From contig CAVUJV010000016.1 of the NCBI GenBank assembly GCA_963741845.1, forward strand, positions 62,001 to 126,000: a stretch of DNA of 64,000 nucleotides, read 5' to 3'. Position 1 is the stretch's first letter. Every line of letters starts with the position of its first letter. Shown in pieces: positions 45,720 to 55,360 of the stretch. Source of the DNA: Roseiarcus sp963741845 (GTDB lineage: Bacteria > Pseudomonadota > Alphaproteobacteria > Rhizobiales > Beijerinckiaceae). Under the pieces are notes generated by a model. It ran no database searches. It saw only the letters and a program-made list of their open reading frames with translations, and was not told the origin of the DNA. The translations under genes and the position numbers were made by a program.

Positions 45720-48200
45720 TCAGCTTATCGGTCTGTAGGGCGCATTCCAAATCTCGCTTGCGTATTCGGCGATGGTCCGGTCCGAGGAGAACCAGCCGAC
45801 GCGCGCCGTGTTGACGATGCTCGACCGCAACCAGCGCTTCCGCTCCCGCCAGACCTGATCGACGCGGATCTGCGCCGCCCAATAGGCGTCGAAGTCGGCG
45901 CAGAGCATGAAGTAATCGTGGTGGGTCAGCATGTCGACGAGCCCGCGATAGCGGGCGGGATCGTCGTGCGAAAAGGCGCCGGAGCCGATTTCGTCGAGCG
46001 CTTCGCGGAGCACCGGAGAGGCGGCGATCCGCGCCGTCGAGCCGAGCCCTTGCGCGCGGGTCGCTTCGACCTCGGCGGCGGTGAGGCCGAAGATGAAGAT
46101 GTTGTCGTCGCCGACCAGGTCGCGCAATTCGACATTGGCGCCGTCGAGCGTGCCGATGGTCAGCGCTCCATTCAGCGCCAGCTTCATATTGCCGGTGCCG
46201 GAAGCTTCCATGCCCGCGGTCGAAATCTGCTCCGAAAGGTCGGCGGCGGGAATAATCGTCTCGGCGAGCGAAACATTATAGTTCGGAAGGAACACGACCT
46301 TGAGGAGCCCGCGCACGGTGGGATCGGAATTGACGACGCGCGCGACGTCGATGGCGAGCTTGATGATGAGTTTGGCCTGCGTGTAGCTCGCCGCGGCCTT
46401 GCCCGCGAAAATCTTGACGCGCGGGGCAAACTCGATCGTCGGGTTGCTGCGGATGGCGTTGTAGCGCGCGACCGTCTCCAGAAGATTGAGCAGCTGCCGC
46501 TTGTATTCGTGGATGCGCTTGATCTGCACGTCGAACAGCGCCCCCGGATCGATCCGCTCGCCAAGCTGGGCGGCGACGTAGCGCGCGAGCGCCACCTTCG
46601 CGGAACGCCGGGTCGTGGCGACTTGTTCCTGCATGGAAGCATCGTCCGCGTAGTCCGCGAACTTCCTGAGCGTCTCCGCGTCTTCGAGCGCGTGCTCGCC
46701 GACGGTCGAGCGGATGAGACTCGCGAGCCCCGGATTGCACTCGATGAGCCAGCGCCGGAAGGTGATGCCGTTCGTTTTGTTGACGATCCGTCCGGGATAG
46801 ACGGTGTTGAGGCTCTGGAACACCGTCTTGCGCATGAGGTCGGTGTGCAGGGCCGAGACGCCGTTGATCTTGTGGGAGCCGATGAAGGCGAGATTGCCCA
46901 TGCGCACGCGGCGGCCGGCGTGCTCGTCGATGAGGGAAATCGAGGCCAGCAGGTTCGAATCGATGTAGCCCCGCCGCCGGGCGCTATCGAGGTGGGCGGC
47001 GTTCAGCAGATAGATGATCTGCATGTGGCGCGGCAAAAGCCGCTCCATCAGCGGCACGGGCCAGGTTTCGAGCGCTTCGGGCAGGAGGGTGTGGTTGGTG
47101 TAGGAAAAGGTCGCCTCGGTGATCGCCCAGGCGTCGTCCCACTCGATCCCGTTGAGATCGACCAGAATCCGCATCAGCTCCGCGATCGCGATCGCCGGAT
47201 GCGTGTCGTTCAGCTGAACGGCGTTGTGATCGCCGAGCGTGCGGACGTCCTTGTGCTGCTTGATGTGCCGGCGGATCAGGTCGAGCAGGGAGGCCGACGC
47301 GAAGAAATATTCCTGCCTCAGCCGCAGTTCCTGGCCGGCTGGCGTCGCGTCGCTGGGGTAAAGGACCTTGGAGATCGCCGAGGCCCTTACCGTCTCCGAG
47401 AAGGCGCCGACGTAATCGGCGGCGTTGAACGCGTCGAGCTTGAAGGGATCGGGCGCCCGGGCCGACCAGAGGCGCAGCGTGTTCACGTGCCGGCCCTTCC
47501 AGCCCACGATCGGCGTATCGTAGCCCACCGCTTCGACCGTCTCGGCCGGGTGCCAGACATGGCGGGTGCGGTCGTTCTCGCTCTGGATCATTTCGACCCA
47601 GCCGCCGAAGCCGATCGCGTAATTGCACTCCGGCCGCTCGAACTCCCAGGGATTGCCGTTTGTGAGCCAGTCCTCGGGCGTCTCCTGCTGCCAGCCGCCC
47701 CGGATGATCTGGCGGAAGAGCCCGTTGTCGTAGCGGATGCCGTAGCCATGGGCGGCGATGCCGAGGGTCGCCATGCTGTCCATGAAACATGCGGCGAGGC
47801 GACCGAGGCCGCCGTTGCCAAGCGCGGCGTCCGGCTCGAGGCGGCGAAGCTCGGCGAGGCTGACGCCAAGCTCCTTCAACGCTTCATCCATCGCATCCGC
47901 GACGCCGAGATTGGTCATGGCGTCGAAAAGGAGGCGCCCGATCAGAAATTCCAGAGAGAGGTAATAGACGCGCTTGCGCTTATCCGCATAGACCGCCGAG
48001 GTCGCCTCGAACCAGCGGTCGACGATCAGGTCCCGCGTCGCGAAGGCGACGGCCAGGAACCAGTCGCGCGGACTTGCGACCTCAGGGATCTTGCCCACGG
48101 AATAGGAGAGTTTGGCGAGGATGACCTCCTTGAGCTCCGCGGGCGTGCGCGGTTCGGCCTTTGCAACCGGCGTCGTGGCGATGTCGGAAAGATCGTTCAT
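45720..48200 (-). CDS. glgP: Glycogen phosphorylase
   Basis: Releases glucose-1-phosphate from glycogen chain ends (GT35, PLP enzyme). 826 aa from the ATG at 48200, with GGCGAGG just upstream; a longer frame is rejected. Motifs: YYLSLEFLIGRLL, LGNGGLGRLAACFMDS, FQSLNTVYPGRIVNKTNGIT, and the PLP-Lys motif EASGTGNMKLALNGALTIGT. First gene of the glycogen operon; the 147-base gap upstream should hold its promoter. The 1169-codon open frame on the opposite strand is a shadow. Confidence 0.97.
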   Translation of the reverse strand: MNDLSDIATTPVAKAEPRTPAELKEVILAKLSYSVGKIPEVASPRDWFLAVAFATRDLIVDRWFEATSAVYADKRKRVYYLSLEFLIGRLLFDAMTNLGVADAMDEALKELGVSLAELRRLEPDAALGNGGLGRLAACFMDSMATLGIAAHGYGIRYDNGLFRQIIRGGWQQETPEDWLTNGNPWEFERPECNYAIGFGGWVEMIQSENDRTRHVWHPAETVEAVGYDTPIVGWKGRHVNTLRLWSARAPDPFKLDAFNAADYVGAFSETVRASAISKVLYPSDATPAGQELRLRQEYFFASASLLDLIRRHIKQHKDVRTLGDHNAVQLNDTHPAIAIAELMRILVDLNGIEWDDAWAITEATFSYTNHTLLPEALETWPVPLMERLLPRHMQIIYLLNAAHLDSARRRGYIDSNLLASISLIDEHAGRRVRMGNLAFIGSHKINGVSALHTDLMRKTVFQSLNTVYPGRIVNKTNGITFRRWLIECNPGLASLIRSTVGEHALEDAETLRKFADYADDASMQEQVATTRRSAKVALARYVAAQLGERIDPGALFDVQIKRIHEYKRQLLNLLETVARYNAIRSNPTIEFAPRVKIFAGKAAASYTQAKLIIKLAIDVARVVNSDPTVRGLLKVVFLPNYNVSLAETIIPAADLSEQISTAGMEASGTGNMKLALNGALTIGTLDGANVELRDLVGDDNIFIFGLTAAEVEATRAQGLGSTARIAASPVLREALDEIGSGAFSHDDPARYRGLVDMLTHHDYFMLCADFDAYWAAQIRVDQVWRERKRWLRSSIVNTARVGWFSSDRTIAEYASEIWNAPYRPIS

Positions 48201-48347
48201 AAATCCTCGCCGTCCGGACCCCTCTCGCCGGCGTCCGCCTGGGCTTGCGCTCCGTGCGTGCCGGCAAGTTTTAACACGCCCGCGACGATGCACAATCCGT
48301 TCCAGCGCGCGTCCGAAGCCTTCGGCGGGATTGGGGTTAATCTCGGG

Positions 48348-49001
48348 TCAGGGAGGCGATTGGGGAGGATTGACGCTCCCTCGCGCGGCGTGGATCTGTT
48401 CCTGAAGGGCGTTAAATTCCGCGGTAGCCGAGTTGATCTGGCCCTGTATGGTCTCGAATTGCTTCTGGGCGGCTGCGGTCTGGTTCTGCGCTTCCGCAAG
48501 AGCGGCGCGAGCCGCCTCGAGCTGGCTCTGGGCCTGGCCCTGCTGGGTTGCGAGAGCCTGTTCCTGGCTTTGCATTGCGGTCAGGCGATCCGTCGCCTGC
48601 TTGAGTTGCGCGTCGACCGACTGCAGATCGCGGGCGCGGGCGCTCGCCTCTTCCTGGGCGCCGGATATCGCGAGTTTGGCGTCGTTGATCTGCTTGGTGA
48701 GGTCTGCGAGCTCGTTCTGCGCCGAGGCGCGGGCCGAGGACGCTTCCGAGAGAGACTTCTCAGCCTCGGCTGCGCGGGCCTTGAGTTCCGCGGCGGCGCC
48801 GGCCGCTTTCTGGAGATTCTGCAGGTCGGCGGCGAGCGACTGTCGCGCCTTCTCGGCGGCGCGGAGGGAATCGGCCATCTGAGCCTGGGTTTGAGACGCC
48901 TCCTGCCAGAGATAGGCAGCGAGCAGCCAGCCGATGAGCGCGATGGCGGCGAGGGCGAGAGGGACGGGCCGCCAGAATTCGTCGCCCGAATCGTCCTTCA
49001 A
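48348..49001 (-). CDS. Coiled-coil membrane-anchored protein, unknown function
   Basis: 217 aa from a TTG at 49001 with AAGGAG 7 bases upstream. One membrane helix near the N-terminus (VPLALAAIALIGWLLAAYLW) is followed by about 160 residues of Ala/Gln/Glu-rich heptads, predicted to form a long coiled coil reaching into the periplasm. Low-complexity sequence makes family assignment unsafe. It lies upstream of glgP on the same strand, 147 bases away, and divergent from the cta operon. Confidence 0.75.
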   Translation of the reverse strand: MKDDSGDEFWRPVPLALAAIALIGWLLAAYLWQEASQTQAQMADSLRAAEKARQSLAADLQNLQKAAGAAAELKARAAEAEKSLSEASSARASAQNELADLTKQINDAKLAISGAQEEASARARDLQSVDAQLKQATDRLTAMQSQEQALATQQGQAQSQLEAARAALAEAQNQTAAAQKQFETIQGQINSATAEFNALQEQIHAARGSVNPPQSPP

Positions 49002-49288
49002 CGGTCGTCTCCTTAACAAGGCTGGGCTTGCCTGAATTCAGCGGCTCGGTCTGAGCGCGAGTCAACGCCTGAATGGTCATATTGGGCGCGCAATCGCGAG
49101 CCGCAAAGCGGAAAATCTCGACGCGCCGCGCGCCAGGCCGGACGGCCCGGACTCCGAACCTCTGCGAGTCCGATTTTTTGTTTGGCATCGCTCGGAGGTC
49201 GGCGTGTAGTGTGGCGAAAAAGCGCACCCGTGGGAGCGACTCGCTTCCACAAGGGACGGGCGGTGGCGTGGCTTTGGAGGCGAGGCGG

Positions 49289-50143
49289 GTGGTGATTTTC
49301 GGGCGCGGGTGGAAGATCCTTTCCGGGGCCGCGCTGGCCTCGACCGTGTGGGTCGCGTCGGCGGCCGCCGAGTTGATTGGGGCGCCGGAGCCCGGGCAGA
49401 TGGGCTTCCTGCCGGCGAATTCTCCTGTGCAGGACAATATCGAGTGGTTTCACAACGTTATCCTGATGCCGGTGATCACTTTGATCTCGCTGCTCGTTGT
49501 GGCGCTGTTGGCGTATGTGGTCATTCGCTTCAATGAAAAGGCGAATCCCGTTCCTTCCCGCACCACCCACAACGGTCCCCTTGAAATCGCGTGGACGCTT
49601 GCGCCGGCGCTGGTGCTGGTCGTCGTCGCGGTTCCGTCCTTCCGGCTCCTCGCCCAGCAGCTCGTCATTCCCGAGCCCGACCTTACCCTCAAGGTGACCG
49701 CGTCGCAGTGGCATTGGAACTATGGCTATCCCAAATCCGCCGGCGGATTTTCCTTCAATTCCCTCATCAAAGAGGACAAGGACCTGAAGCCGGGCGACAT
49801 TCGGCTTCTGTCCGTCGACAACGCGCCTTACGTCCCGGTCGGAAAGGTCGTCGAGGTGGATGTCGTCTCGCAGGACGTTATCCATTCTTTCTCGATCCCG
49901 TCGTTTGGCGTGAAGATCGACGCTGTTCCGGGGCGGCTCAACAAGACCTGGTTCAAGGCCGATCACGAAGGCGTCTTCTACGGACAATGCTCCAATATCT
50001 GCGGGATCGGGCACGCTTTCATGCCGATCGAAATCCACGTCGTCAGCGAGGCAGCCTACAAGACGTGGCTCGACAGTGCGAAGAAACAGTTCGCGCGCGT
50101 CGACGGCGTCGATCTCGCGCAGGCCGAAACCGTGAAACCCTGA
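49289..50143 (+). CDS. ctaC: Cytochrome c oxidase subunit II
   Basis: Carries the CuA site that takes electrons from cytochrome c. 284 aa from a GTG at 49289 (GGAGG 8 bases upstream), with a signal-like segment ending near ASAAAE, two membrane helices, and a cupredoxin domain. CuA motif: GQCSNICGIGHAFMPI, plus SQWHWNYGY and DVIHSFSIPSFGVK. The Glu usual between the two cysteines (CSExC) is Asn here. First gene of ctaC-ctaD-ctaG-ctaE. The 287 bases upstream (49002-49288) show no gene and probably hold the divergent promoters. Confidence 0.95.
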   Translation: MVIFGRGWKILSGAALASTVWVASAAAELIGAPEPGQMGFLPANSPVQDNIEWFHNVILMPVITLISLLVVALLAYVVIRFNEKANPVPSRTTHNGPLEIAWTLAPALVLVVVAVPSFRLLAQQLVIPEPDLTLKVTASQWHWNYGYPKSAGGFSFNSLIKEDKDLKPGDIRLLSVDNAPYVPVGKVVEVDVVSQDVIHSFSIPSFGVKIDAVPGRLNKTWFKADHEGVFYGQCSNICGIGHAFMPIEIHVVSEAAYKTWLDSAKKQFARVDGVDLAQAETVKP

Positions 50144-50192
50144 CGGGCCGAGCACCGTCACGTAAAGAGAAGAGTTTGGGAGCCGAAGGAAA

Positions 50193-51923
50193 ATGGCGTC
50201 AGTCAGCGAAGTCACTCATGCCGACGCGCACGCGCATGACGTTCATGAGGGTCATGACGACCACGGCCACCCGATGGGCTGGCGGCGTTATCTTCTGTCG
50301 ACCAACCACAAGGACATCGGCACGCTCTATTTGATCTTCGCGATCATCGCGGGCCTGGTCGGGATGGTGCTCTCGATCCTGATCCGGGCCGAGCTTATGA
50401 CGCCGGGCATTCAGGTCTTCCCGGTCCTGTCGGCGATCCTGGATGGCGACGGGTCGGTCGACGCGGCCAAGAACCTCTACAACATGTTCTTCACGTCGCA
50501 CGCCGTCATCATGATCTTCTTCATGGTGATGCCGGCGATGATGGGCGGCTTCGGCAACTGGTTCGTGCCGATCATGATCGGGGCGCCGGACATGGCCTTC
50601 CCGCGCATGAACAACCTGTCCTTCTGGCTCCTGCCGGCGTCGTTCCTGCTGGCGATCATCTCGATGTTCGTCGAGGGCGCGGCGGGCATGAAGGGCTTCG
50701 CGGGCGGCTGGGTGCTTTATCCGCCCTTCTCGTCCACGGTCGGTACGCCCGGGCCTGCGGCGGACTTCGTCATCCTGTCGATGCATATCGCGGGCGCTTC
50801 GTCGATCCTCGGCTCGGTCAATTTCATTGCAACGATCTTCAACATGCGCGCTCCGGGCATGACGATGTTCCGGATGCCGCTGTTCGTATGGTCCGTGCTG
50901 GTGACGGCGTTCCTTCTGCTCCTCTCGCTTCCGGTGCTGGCCGGCGCGCTGACGATGCTCCTGACCGACCGTAACTTCCACACGACCTTCTTCGATCCGG
51001 CGGGCGGCGGCGATCCGATCCTCTATCAGCACATCTTCTGGTTCTTCGGCCATCCCGAGGTCTATATTCTCATCATCCCCGGTTTCGGCATCATCAGCCA
51101 GATCGTATCGACCTTCGCTCGCAAGCCCGTCTTCGGTTATGTCGGCATGGTCTATGCGATGCTCGCGATCGCGCTGCTCGGCTTCGTCGTGTGGGCGCAT
51201 CACATGTTCACCACCGGCATGTCGCTGAATGCGCAGCGCTATTATGTGCTGGCCACGATGGTGATCGCGGTGCCGACCGGCGTGAAGATCTTCTCCTGGA
51301 TCGCGACGATGTGGGGGGGATCGCTGTCGCTGCGGGCGCCGATGCTATGGGCGATCGGCTTCATCTTCGTCTTCACCGTCGGCGGCGTGACCGGGGTGGT
51401 GCTGGCCAATGCGGCGGTGGACCGTTATCTGCACGACACCTATTACGTTGTCGCGCATTTCCACTACACGATGTCTCTGGGCGCCGTTTTCTCGATCTTC
51501 GCCGGGTTCTACTACTGGTTCCCGAAGATGAGCGGCTACCTCTACGACGAGGCCAAAGCGAAGATTCACTTCTGGCTGATTTTCGTCGGCATTAACCTGG
51601 TCTTCTTCCCGCAGCATTTCCTTGGTTTCGCCGGAATGCCGCGCCGCATCATCGACTACACGAGCGCATACACATTCTGGAACTTCGTCTCGTCGATAGG
51701 CGCGTTCATCGCGGGGATCGGTACGCTGCTGTTCCTCTACATCCTCTACGACGCGTTCAAGGCGAAGCGGCCGGCGCCCGCCAATCCGTGGGGTCCGGGC
51801 GCCACCACGCTGGAGTGGACGCTGTCTTCTCCGCCTCCGTTCCACCAGTTCCTGACGCCGCCCCCGATCCCGGAGGACGACGACCATCACGCGCCCGCCG
51901 GCGCCACGCCGAGCCACGCGTGA
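50193..51923 (+). CDS. ctaD: Cytochrome c oxidase subunit I (aa3-type)
   Basis: Catalytic subunit of the haem-copper oxidase, 576 aa and twelve helices. Ligand motifs intact: low-spin haem His in TSHAVIMIFFMVMPAMMGG, CuB/Tyr motif WFFGHPEVYILIIPGFG, HH pair in VWAHHMFTTG, and the helix-10 pair VAHFHYTMSLGA. ATG at 50193 with GAAGGA upstream. Its stop overlaps the ctaG GTG. Confidence 0.97.
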   Translation: MASVSEVTHADAHAHDVHEGHDDHGHPMGWRRYLLSTNHKDIGTLYLIFAIIAGLVGMVLSILIRAELMTPGIQVFPVLSAILDGDGSVDAAKNLYNMFFTSHAVIMIFFMVMPAMMGGFGNWFVPIMIGAPDMAFPRMNNLSFWLLPASFLLAIISMFVEGAAGMKGFAGGWVLYPPFSSTVGTPGPAADFVILSMHIAGASSILGSVNFIATIFNMRAPGMTMFRMPLFVWSVLVTAFLLLLSLPVLAGALTMLLTDRNFHTTFFDPAGGGDPILYQHIFWFFGHPEVYILIIPGFGIISQIVSTFARKPVFGYVGMVYAMLAIALLGFVVWAHHMFTTGMSLNAQRYYVLATMVIAVPTGVKIFSWIATMWGGSLSLRAPMLWAIGFIFVFTVGGVTGVVLANAAVDRYLHDTYYVVAHFHYTMSLGAVFSIFAGFYYWFPKMSGYLYDEAKAKIHFWLIFVGINLVFFPQHFLGFAGMPRRIIDYTSAYTFWNFVSSIGAFIAGIGTLLFLYILYDAFKAKRPAPANPWGPGATTLEWTLSSPPPFHQFLTPPPIPEDDDHHAPAGATPSHA

Positions 51924-52534
51924 CCACTCCGCTTGAACGGGTAAGCGTCGCTCACCGGAAGGCGGCGCTCCGGAACCGTCTGCTGGCCGCGAGCGGGGCA
52001 GCTGTGGTCGTGGGAATGATCGCGTTGACCTATGCGGCGGCTCCGTTCTTCATCGCCTTCTGCCGGGCGACGGGGTACGACGGTACGCCGCAACGGGTCG
52101 ACGGGGTGACCGCGGATGCGCAGGGCAAGCGCATCCTGCGGGTCGCTTTCGACGCCAATGTTGCGCCAGGCTTGCCCTGGAAGTTCGAGGCGGAGACGGA
52201 CGCCATCCATGTTCGGCCCGGCAAGACGGCGACTGTCTTCTTCCGGGCGGAGAACCTGACGGACCGGGAGATCACCGTCCATCCGACCTTCAACGTGGAG
52301 CCGGCTGTCTCGGGCGCCTGGTTCGACAAGATTCAGTGCTTCTGCTTCAAGGACGAGACGCTCGGGCCGCACGAGAAGGCCGAATGGCCGGTCGTGTTCT
52401 TTCTCAATCCCGAGCTTGAGAAGGACGAATCGATGGCGCACGTCGATTCGATCACGCTGTCCTACACGCTTTTCGCCGCGCCTCCGTCGCGCGCCTCGGC
52501 CGACGAGGCCCGGCGCGACGGCCCGGCGGGATGA
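51920..52534 (+). CDS. ctaG: Cytochrome c oxidase assembly protein CtaG/Cox11
   Basis: Copper chaperone that delivers copper to the CuB site of subunit I. 204 aa from a GTG overlapping the ctaD stop. One N-terminal helix (AAVVVGMIALTYAAAPFF) and a periplasmic domain with the copper-binding CFCF motif in WFDKIQCFCFKDETL, plus VFFLNPELEKD. Placement between ctaD and ctaE is typical. Confidence 0.95.
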   Translation: MTTPLERVSVAHRKAALRNRLLAASGAAVVVGMIALTYAAAPFFIAFCRATGYDGTPQRVDGVTADAQGKRILRVAFDANVAPGLPWKFEAETDAIHVRPGKTATVFFRAENLTDREITVHPTFNVEPAVSGAWFDKIQCFCFKDETLGPHEKAEWPVVFFLNPELEKDESMAHVDSITLSYTLFAAPPSRASADEARRDGPAG

Positions 52535-52553
52535 TGGATCCAGGGAGAAAACG

Positions 52554-53396
52554 ATGACCGACGCGGCGACGACGCCGACCAAGACCCCATTTCACCTCGT
52601 CGAGCCGAGTCCCTGGCCGATCGTGGGGGCTTTCTTCGCTTTCGTCACGGCCATGGGGCTGGTGCTGTTTATGCGGGGCGAGACCACGCTCGGGCTCGCA
52701 ATCGGCATTGCCGGCTTGCTCTTCACGATGGCCGGATGGTGGCGGGATGTCATCATCGAAGCCGAAGGCGGTCACCACAACAGTTTTGTCCGGCACGGTC
52801 TCCAAATCGGCATGCTGTTGTTCATCGCCTCGGAAGTCATGTTCTTTGTGGCGTGGTTCTGGGCGTTCTTCGGCTCGGCAGGCGGCGCGGCGAATCCCCA
52901 GGTCTACGGCCGGCTGGATTTCACCGGCGGAATATGGCCCCCGAAGGGGACCGAAGTTCTCGATCCGCTGCGCCTGCCGCTGATGAACACCTTTGTTCTT
53001 GTGACGTCGAGCTTCGCGGTCAACGTCGCGCACGAGGGCCTGATCGAAGGGAACCGGCAGCAGTTCAAGAATTTCCTCGGGCTCGGCGTCGTGCTCGGCA
53101 TCCTGTTCATATTCACGCAGGGTTACGAGTACATGCACGCGCCGTTCGCCTTCAAGAATTCGATCTACGGCGCGACATTCTTCATGGCGACAGGTTTCCA
53201 CGGCGCCCATGTCATCATCGGCGTGGCGTTCCTGATCGTCTGCCTGGTCCGCGCCTTCATGGGGCAGATGACGCCAAAGCAGCACACCGGCTTCCAGTTC
53301 GCGGCCTGGTATTGGCATTTCGTCGACGTGGTCTGGCTGTTCCTGTTCACCTGCATCTATATCTGGGGCTCGTGGGGCGCCACGATCGAGGGCTGA
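52554..53396 (+). CDS. ctaE: Cytochrome c oxidase subunit III
   Basis: Seven-helix structural subunit, 280 aa. ATG at 52554 with AGGGAG upstream. Motifs: HHNSFVRHGLQIGMLLFIASE, FFGSAGGAANPQ, EGLIEGNRQQF, TGFHGAHVIIG and WYWHFVDVVWLFLF. Last gene of the cta operon; a strong hairpin follows the stop. Confidence 0.96.
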   Translation: MTDAATTPTKTPFHLVEPSPWPIVGAFFAFVTAMGLVLFMRGETTLGLAIGIAGLLFTMAGWWRDVIIEAEGGHHNSFVRHGLQIGMLLFIASEVMFFVAWFWAFFGSAGGAANPQVYGRLDFTGGIWPPKGTEVLDPLRLPLMNTFVLVTSSFAVNVAHEGLIEGNRQQFKNFLGLGVVLGILFIFTQGYEYMHAPFAFKNSIYGATFFMATGFHGAHVIIGVAFLIVCLVRAFMGQMTPKQHTGFQFAAWYWHFVDVVWLFLFTCIYIWGSWGATIEG

Positions 53397-53402
53397 CGAA
53401 GG

Positions 53403-53432
53403 CGGCGCGCCTCCTTGTGAGGCGCGCCGTTT
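53403..53432 (+). terminator. Terminator of the cta operon
   Basis: Perfect 11-bp inverted repeat CGGCGCGCCTC / GAGGCGCGCCG with loop CTTGT, followed by TTTCG, 7 bases after the ctaE stop. Confidence 0.85.
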
Positions 53433-53519
53433 CGCACGCGTTGGGGCAGTCGCCCGTTGCATAGACTGGACGTGGGCGGACCTCGCGGCAGGATTGCGCC
53501 CTCGACAGAAATGGGACCG

Positions 53520-53915
53520 ATGGCCGATCCGCTGCACGATATCGTCCCGGGCATGGAGGGACGGAAGGAGGTCCTGGTCACGCCCGAGCTGACAGTCGGG
53601 GCTCTCGTCACCGGGATGCCTTATGTCTATGCGACTCCCATGATGATCCTCGCGATGGAGCTGGCGTCGGGCGCGGCAATCGCACAGCATCTGCCGGCTG
53701 GCTGGGTGACGGTAGGCAGTGAGGTCAACGTGCGCCATCTTGCGGCCACGCCGGTCGGCCGCACGGTCGTCGCTTCGGCGAGGGTCATCGCGGTCGAGGG
53801 GCGCAGCGTGACCTTCGCGGTCGAGGCGCACGATGGCGAGCGCAAGATCGGCGAAGGCACGCATCGGCGAGGCGCGGTCAATCTCGAGAGCTTCGCGAAG
53901 CGCATGGCCGGCTGA
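53520..53915 (+). CDS. Thioesterase-like protein (FlK/hotdog fold)
   Basis: About 131 aa. PGMEGRKEVLVTPELTVGAL and GWVTVGSEVNVRHLAATPVG resemble the fluoroacetyl-CoA-thioesterase-like hotdog family; ELASGAAIAQHL carries the active-site-type Glu region. Substrate unknown. Start taken at ATG 53520; ATG 53511 is equally possible. Confidence 0.75.
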   Translation: MADPLHDIVPGMEGRKEVLVTPELTVGALVTGMPYVYATPMMILAMELASGAAIAQHLPAGWVTVGSEVNVRHLAATPVGRTVVASARVIAVEGRSVTFAVEAHDGERKIGEGTHRRGAVNLESFAKRMAG

Positions 53916-54008
53916 AGCGGTTCCCGGCTTGACCCGCTCGCGCGCCGACTGAAATCTGGTACACTCCCCCTGGGCCGCCATCAGCCCCAAGCGAAGGAGC
54001 GAGACGCC

Positions 54009-54380
54009 ATGCTGGAGCGAATTCCGGATGCGCCTGCGGACACTCTCGCCTTGCGCGCCAGCGGGACGGTTGTCGCCAGCGACGTCGGCGCGGCGCTCGA
54101 CGCTGCGCTCGGACCGACCATCGCGGCCACCGGGCTCGCGGTCGTCATCGATCCTGATTTCGACGGCTATCTGGTGGAACTCGCCCGGGGCCTGACGGAG
54201 GCCTCGCTCGCGCACAAGAACCTCGTGCGCATCGCGGTTGTCGCCGATCCCGATCAGATGGCAGGCGCCAAGCTCGCGGGCTTCGATGTGTCCGCCGTGC
54301 CGATCCGGCTCTTCCCGATGCCGCAGGAACGAGCCGCCTTCGAATGGACGTCGGCCGCGCGGCGGAACGGCGTCACCTGA
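54009..54380 (+). CDS. SpoIIAA/STAS-like protein
   Basis: 123 aa, soluble. The pattern of a small domain ending in an aromatic-rich segment (LALRASGTVVASDVGAAL, VVIDPDFDGYLVELARGL, VRIAVVADPDQMAGAKL, RAAFEWTS) fits the SpoIIAA-like STAS family. ATG at 54009 with AAGGAG upstream. Function not known. Convergent with the ABC-2 permease gene with a 3-base gap. Confidence 0.65.
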   Translation: MLERIPDAPADTLALRASGTVVASDVGAALDAALGPTIAATGLAVVIDPDFDGYLVELARGLTEASLAHKNLVRIAVVADPDQMAGAKLAGFDVSAVPIRLFPMPQERAAFEWTSAARRNGVT

Positions 54381-54383
54381 GAG

Positions 54384-55154
54384 TCAGGGCTTCAGCCGCC
54401 AGCCTGTGCGGAAGATGAGGGTCAGCGCCGCAAGGCAGACCGCGATGAGCCCGAGCGTGAAAGCGACGCTTGCCTCGACGCCGACATCGCTGCGCCCGAA
54501 GAAGCTCCAGCGGAAGCCGCTCATCAGGTAGACGACCGGATTGAACAGGCTGACGCTCCGCCAGAAGGGCGGCAGCATGTCGATCGAATAGAAGGCGCCG
54601 CCGAGGAAGGTGAGGGGCGTGACGATGAGCGCCGGGATGACCGCGAGCTGCTCGAAGTTCTTGGCCCAGACCCCGATAATGAAACCGAAGAGGCTGAAGG
54701 CGACGGCGGTCAGCGCCAGGAAGGCGATCATCCAGAGCGGATGCTCGATGTGGACCGGCACGAACAGCGTGGCCGTCGCCAGAATGATGAGGCCGATGCC
54801 GATCGACTTGGTCGCGGAGGCGCTGACATAACCGACGACCGTCTCGACTGCGGAGAGGGGCGCCGACAGGATCTCGAAAATCGTGCCGGTGAATTTCGGG
54901 AAATAGATGCCGATCGAGGCGTTCGAGACGCTCTGGGTCAGGAGCGTCAGCATGATGAGCCCCGGAACGATGAAGGCGCCGTAGCTCACCCCGCCAATTT
55001 CGCTCATGCGCGATCCGATCGCGGAGCCGAAGACGATGAAGTAAAGCGCGGTCGTGATGACGGGCGTCGCCACGCTCTGCCCGATCGTCCGGATCGTGCG
55101 CGACAATTCATAACGATAGATCGCCGCGATCCCGCCGAGATTGATGCCGCGCAA
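54384..55154 (-). CDS. ABC-2-type transporter permease
   Basis: Integral membrane permease with about six helices: AIYRYELSRTIRTIGQSVATPVI at the N-terminus, YGAFIVPGLIMLTLLTQSVSNAS, and the C-terminal LTFLGGAFYSIDMLP and NPVVYLMSGFRWSFFG typical of ABC-2 permeases. I use a TTG at 55154 (256 aa); an ATG at 55295 exists but its extra 47 residues look non-coding. No ATPase gene lies next to it, so its partner must be elsewhere. Substrate unknown. Confidence 0.82.
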   Translation of the reverse strand: MRGINLGGIAAIYRYELSRTIRTIGQSVATPVITTALYFIVFGSAIGSRMSEIGGVSYGAFIVPGLIMLTLLTQSVSNASIGIYFPKFTGTIFEILSAPLSAVETVVGYVSASATKSIGIGLIILATATLFVPVHIEHPLWMIAFLALTAVAFSLFGFIIGVWAKNFEQLAVIPALIVTPLTFLGGAFYSIDMLPPFWRSVSLFNPVVYLMSGFRWSFFGRSDVGVEASVAFTLGLIAVCLAALTLIFRTGWRLKP

Positions 55155-55360
55155 AGCCCTGATCCGATCGAAGCTCGTCCCGCTTCGATGTAAGGGCGCG
55201 CAGCCCGCCTTGAACAGGCGGCCGGCAGGAATGTTGTCATGCAGGCCGCCGGCCCCAGCGGCTCGCTTCGTCTTGACGATGACACAGAAGTGCAAGAAAG
55301 AGGCGTAACCGTCTGGACGCGCTCTGCTCGTCGTTCCGATGAAGAAATAGGCTTAAGGCC

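Noticed and set aside
45507..49016. 1169-codon open frame on the plus strand opposite glgP
   Set aside because: It lies antisense to two complete, motif-rich glycogen genes and has low-complexity Arg/Asp/His-rich translation; long stop-free antisense frames are expected at this GC content.
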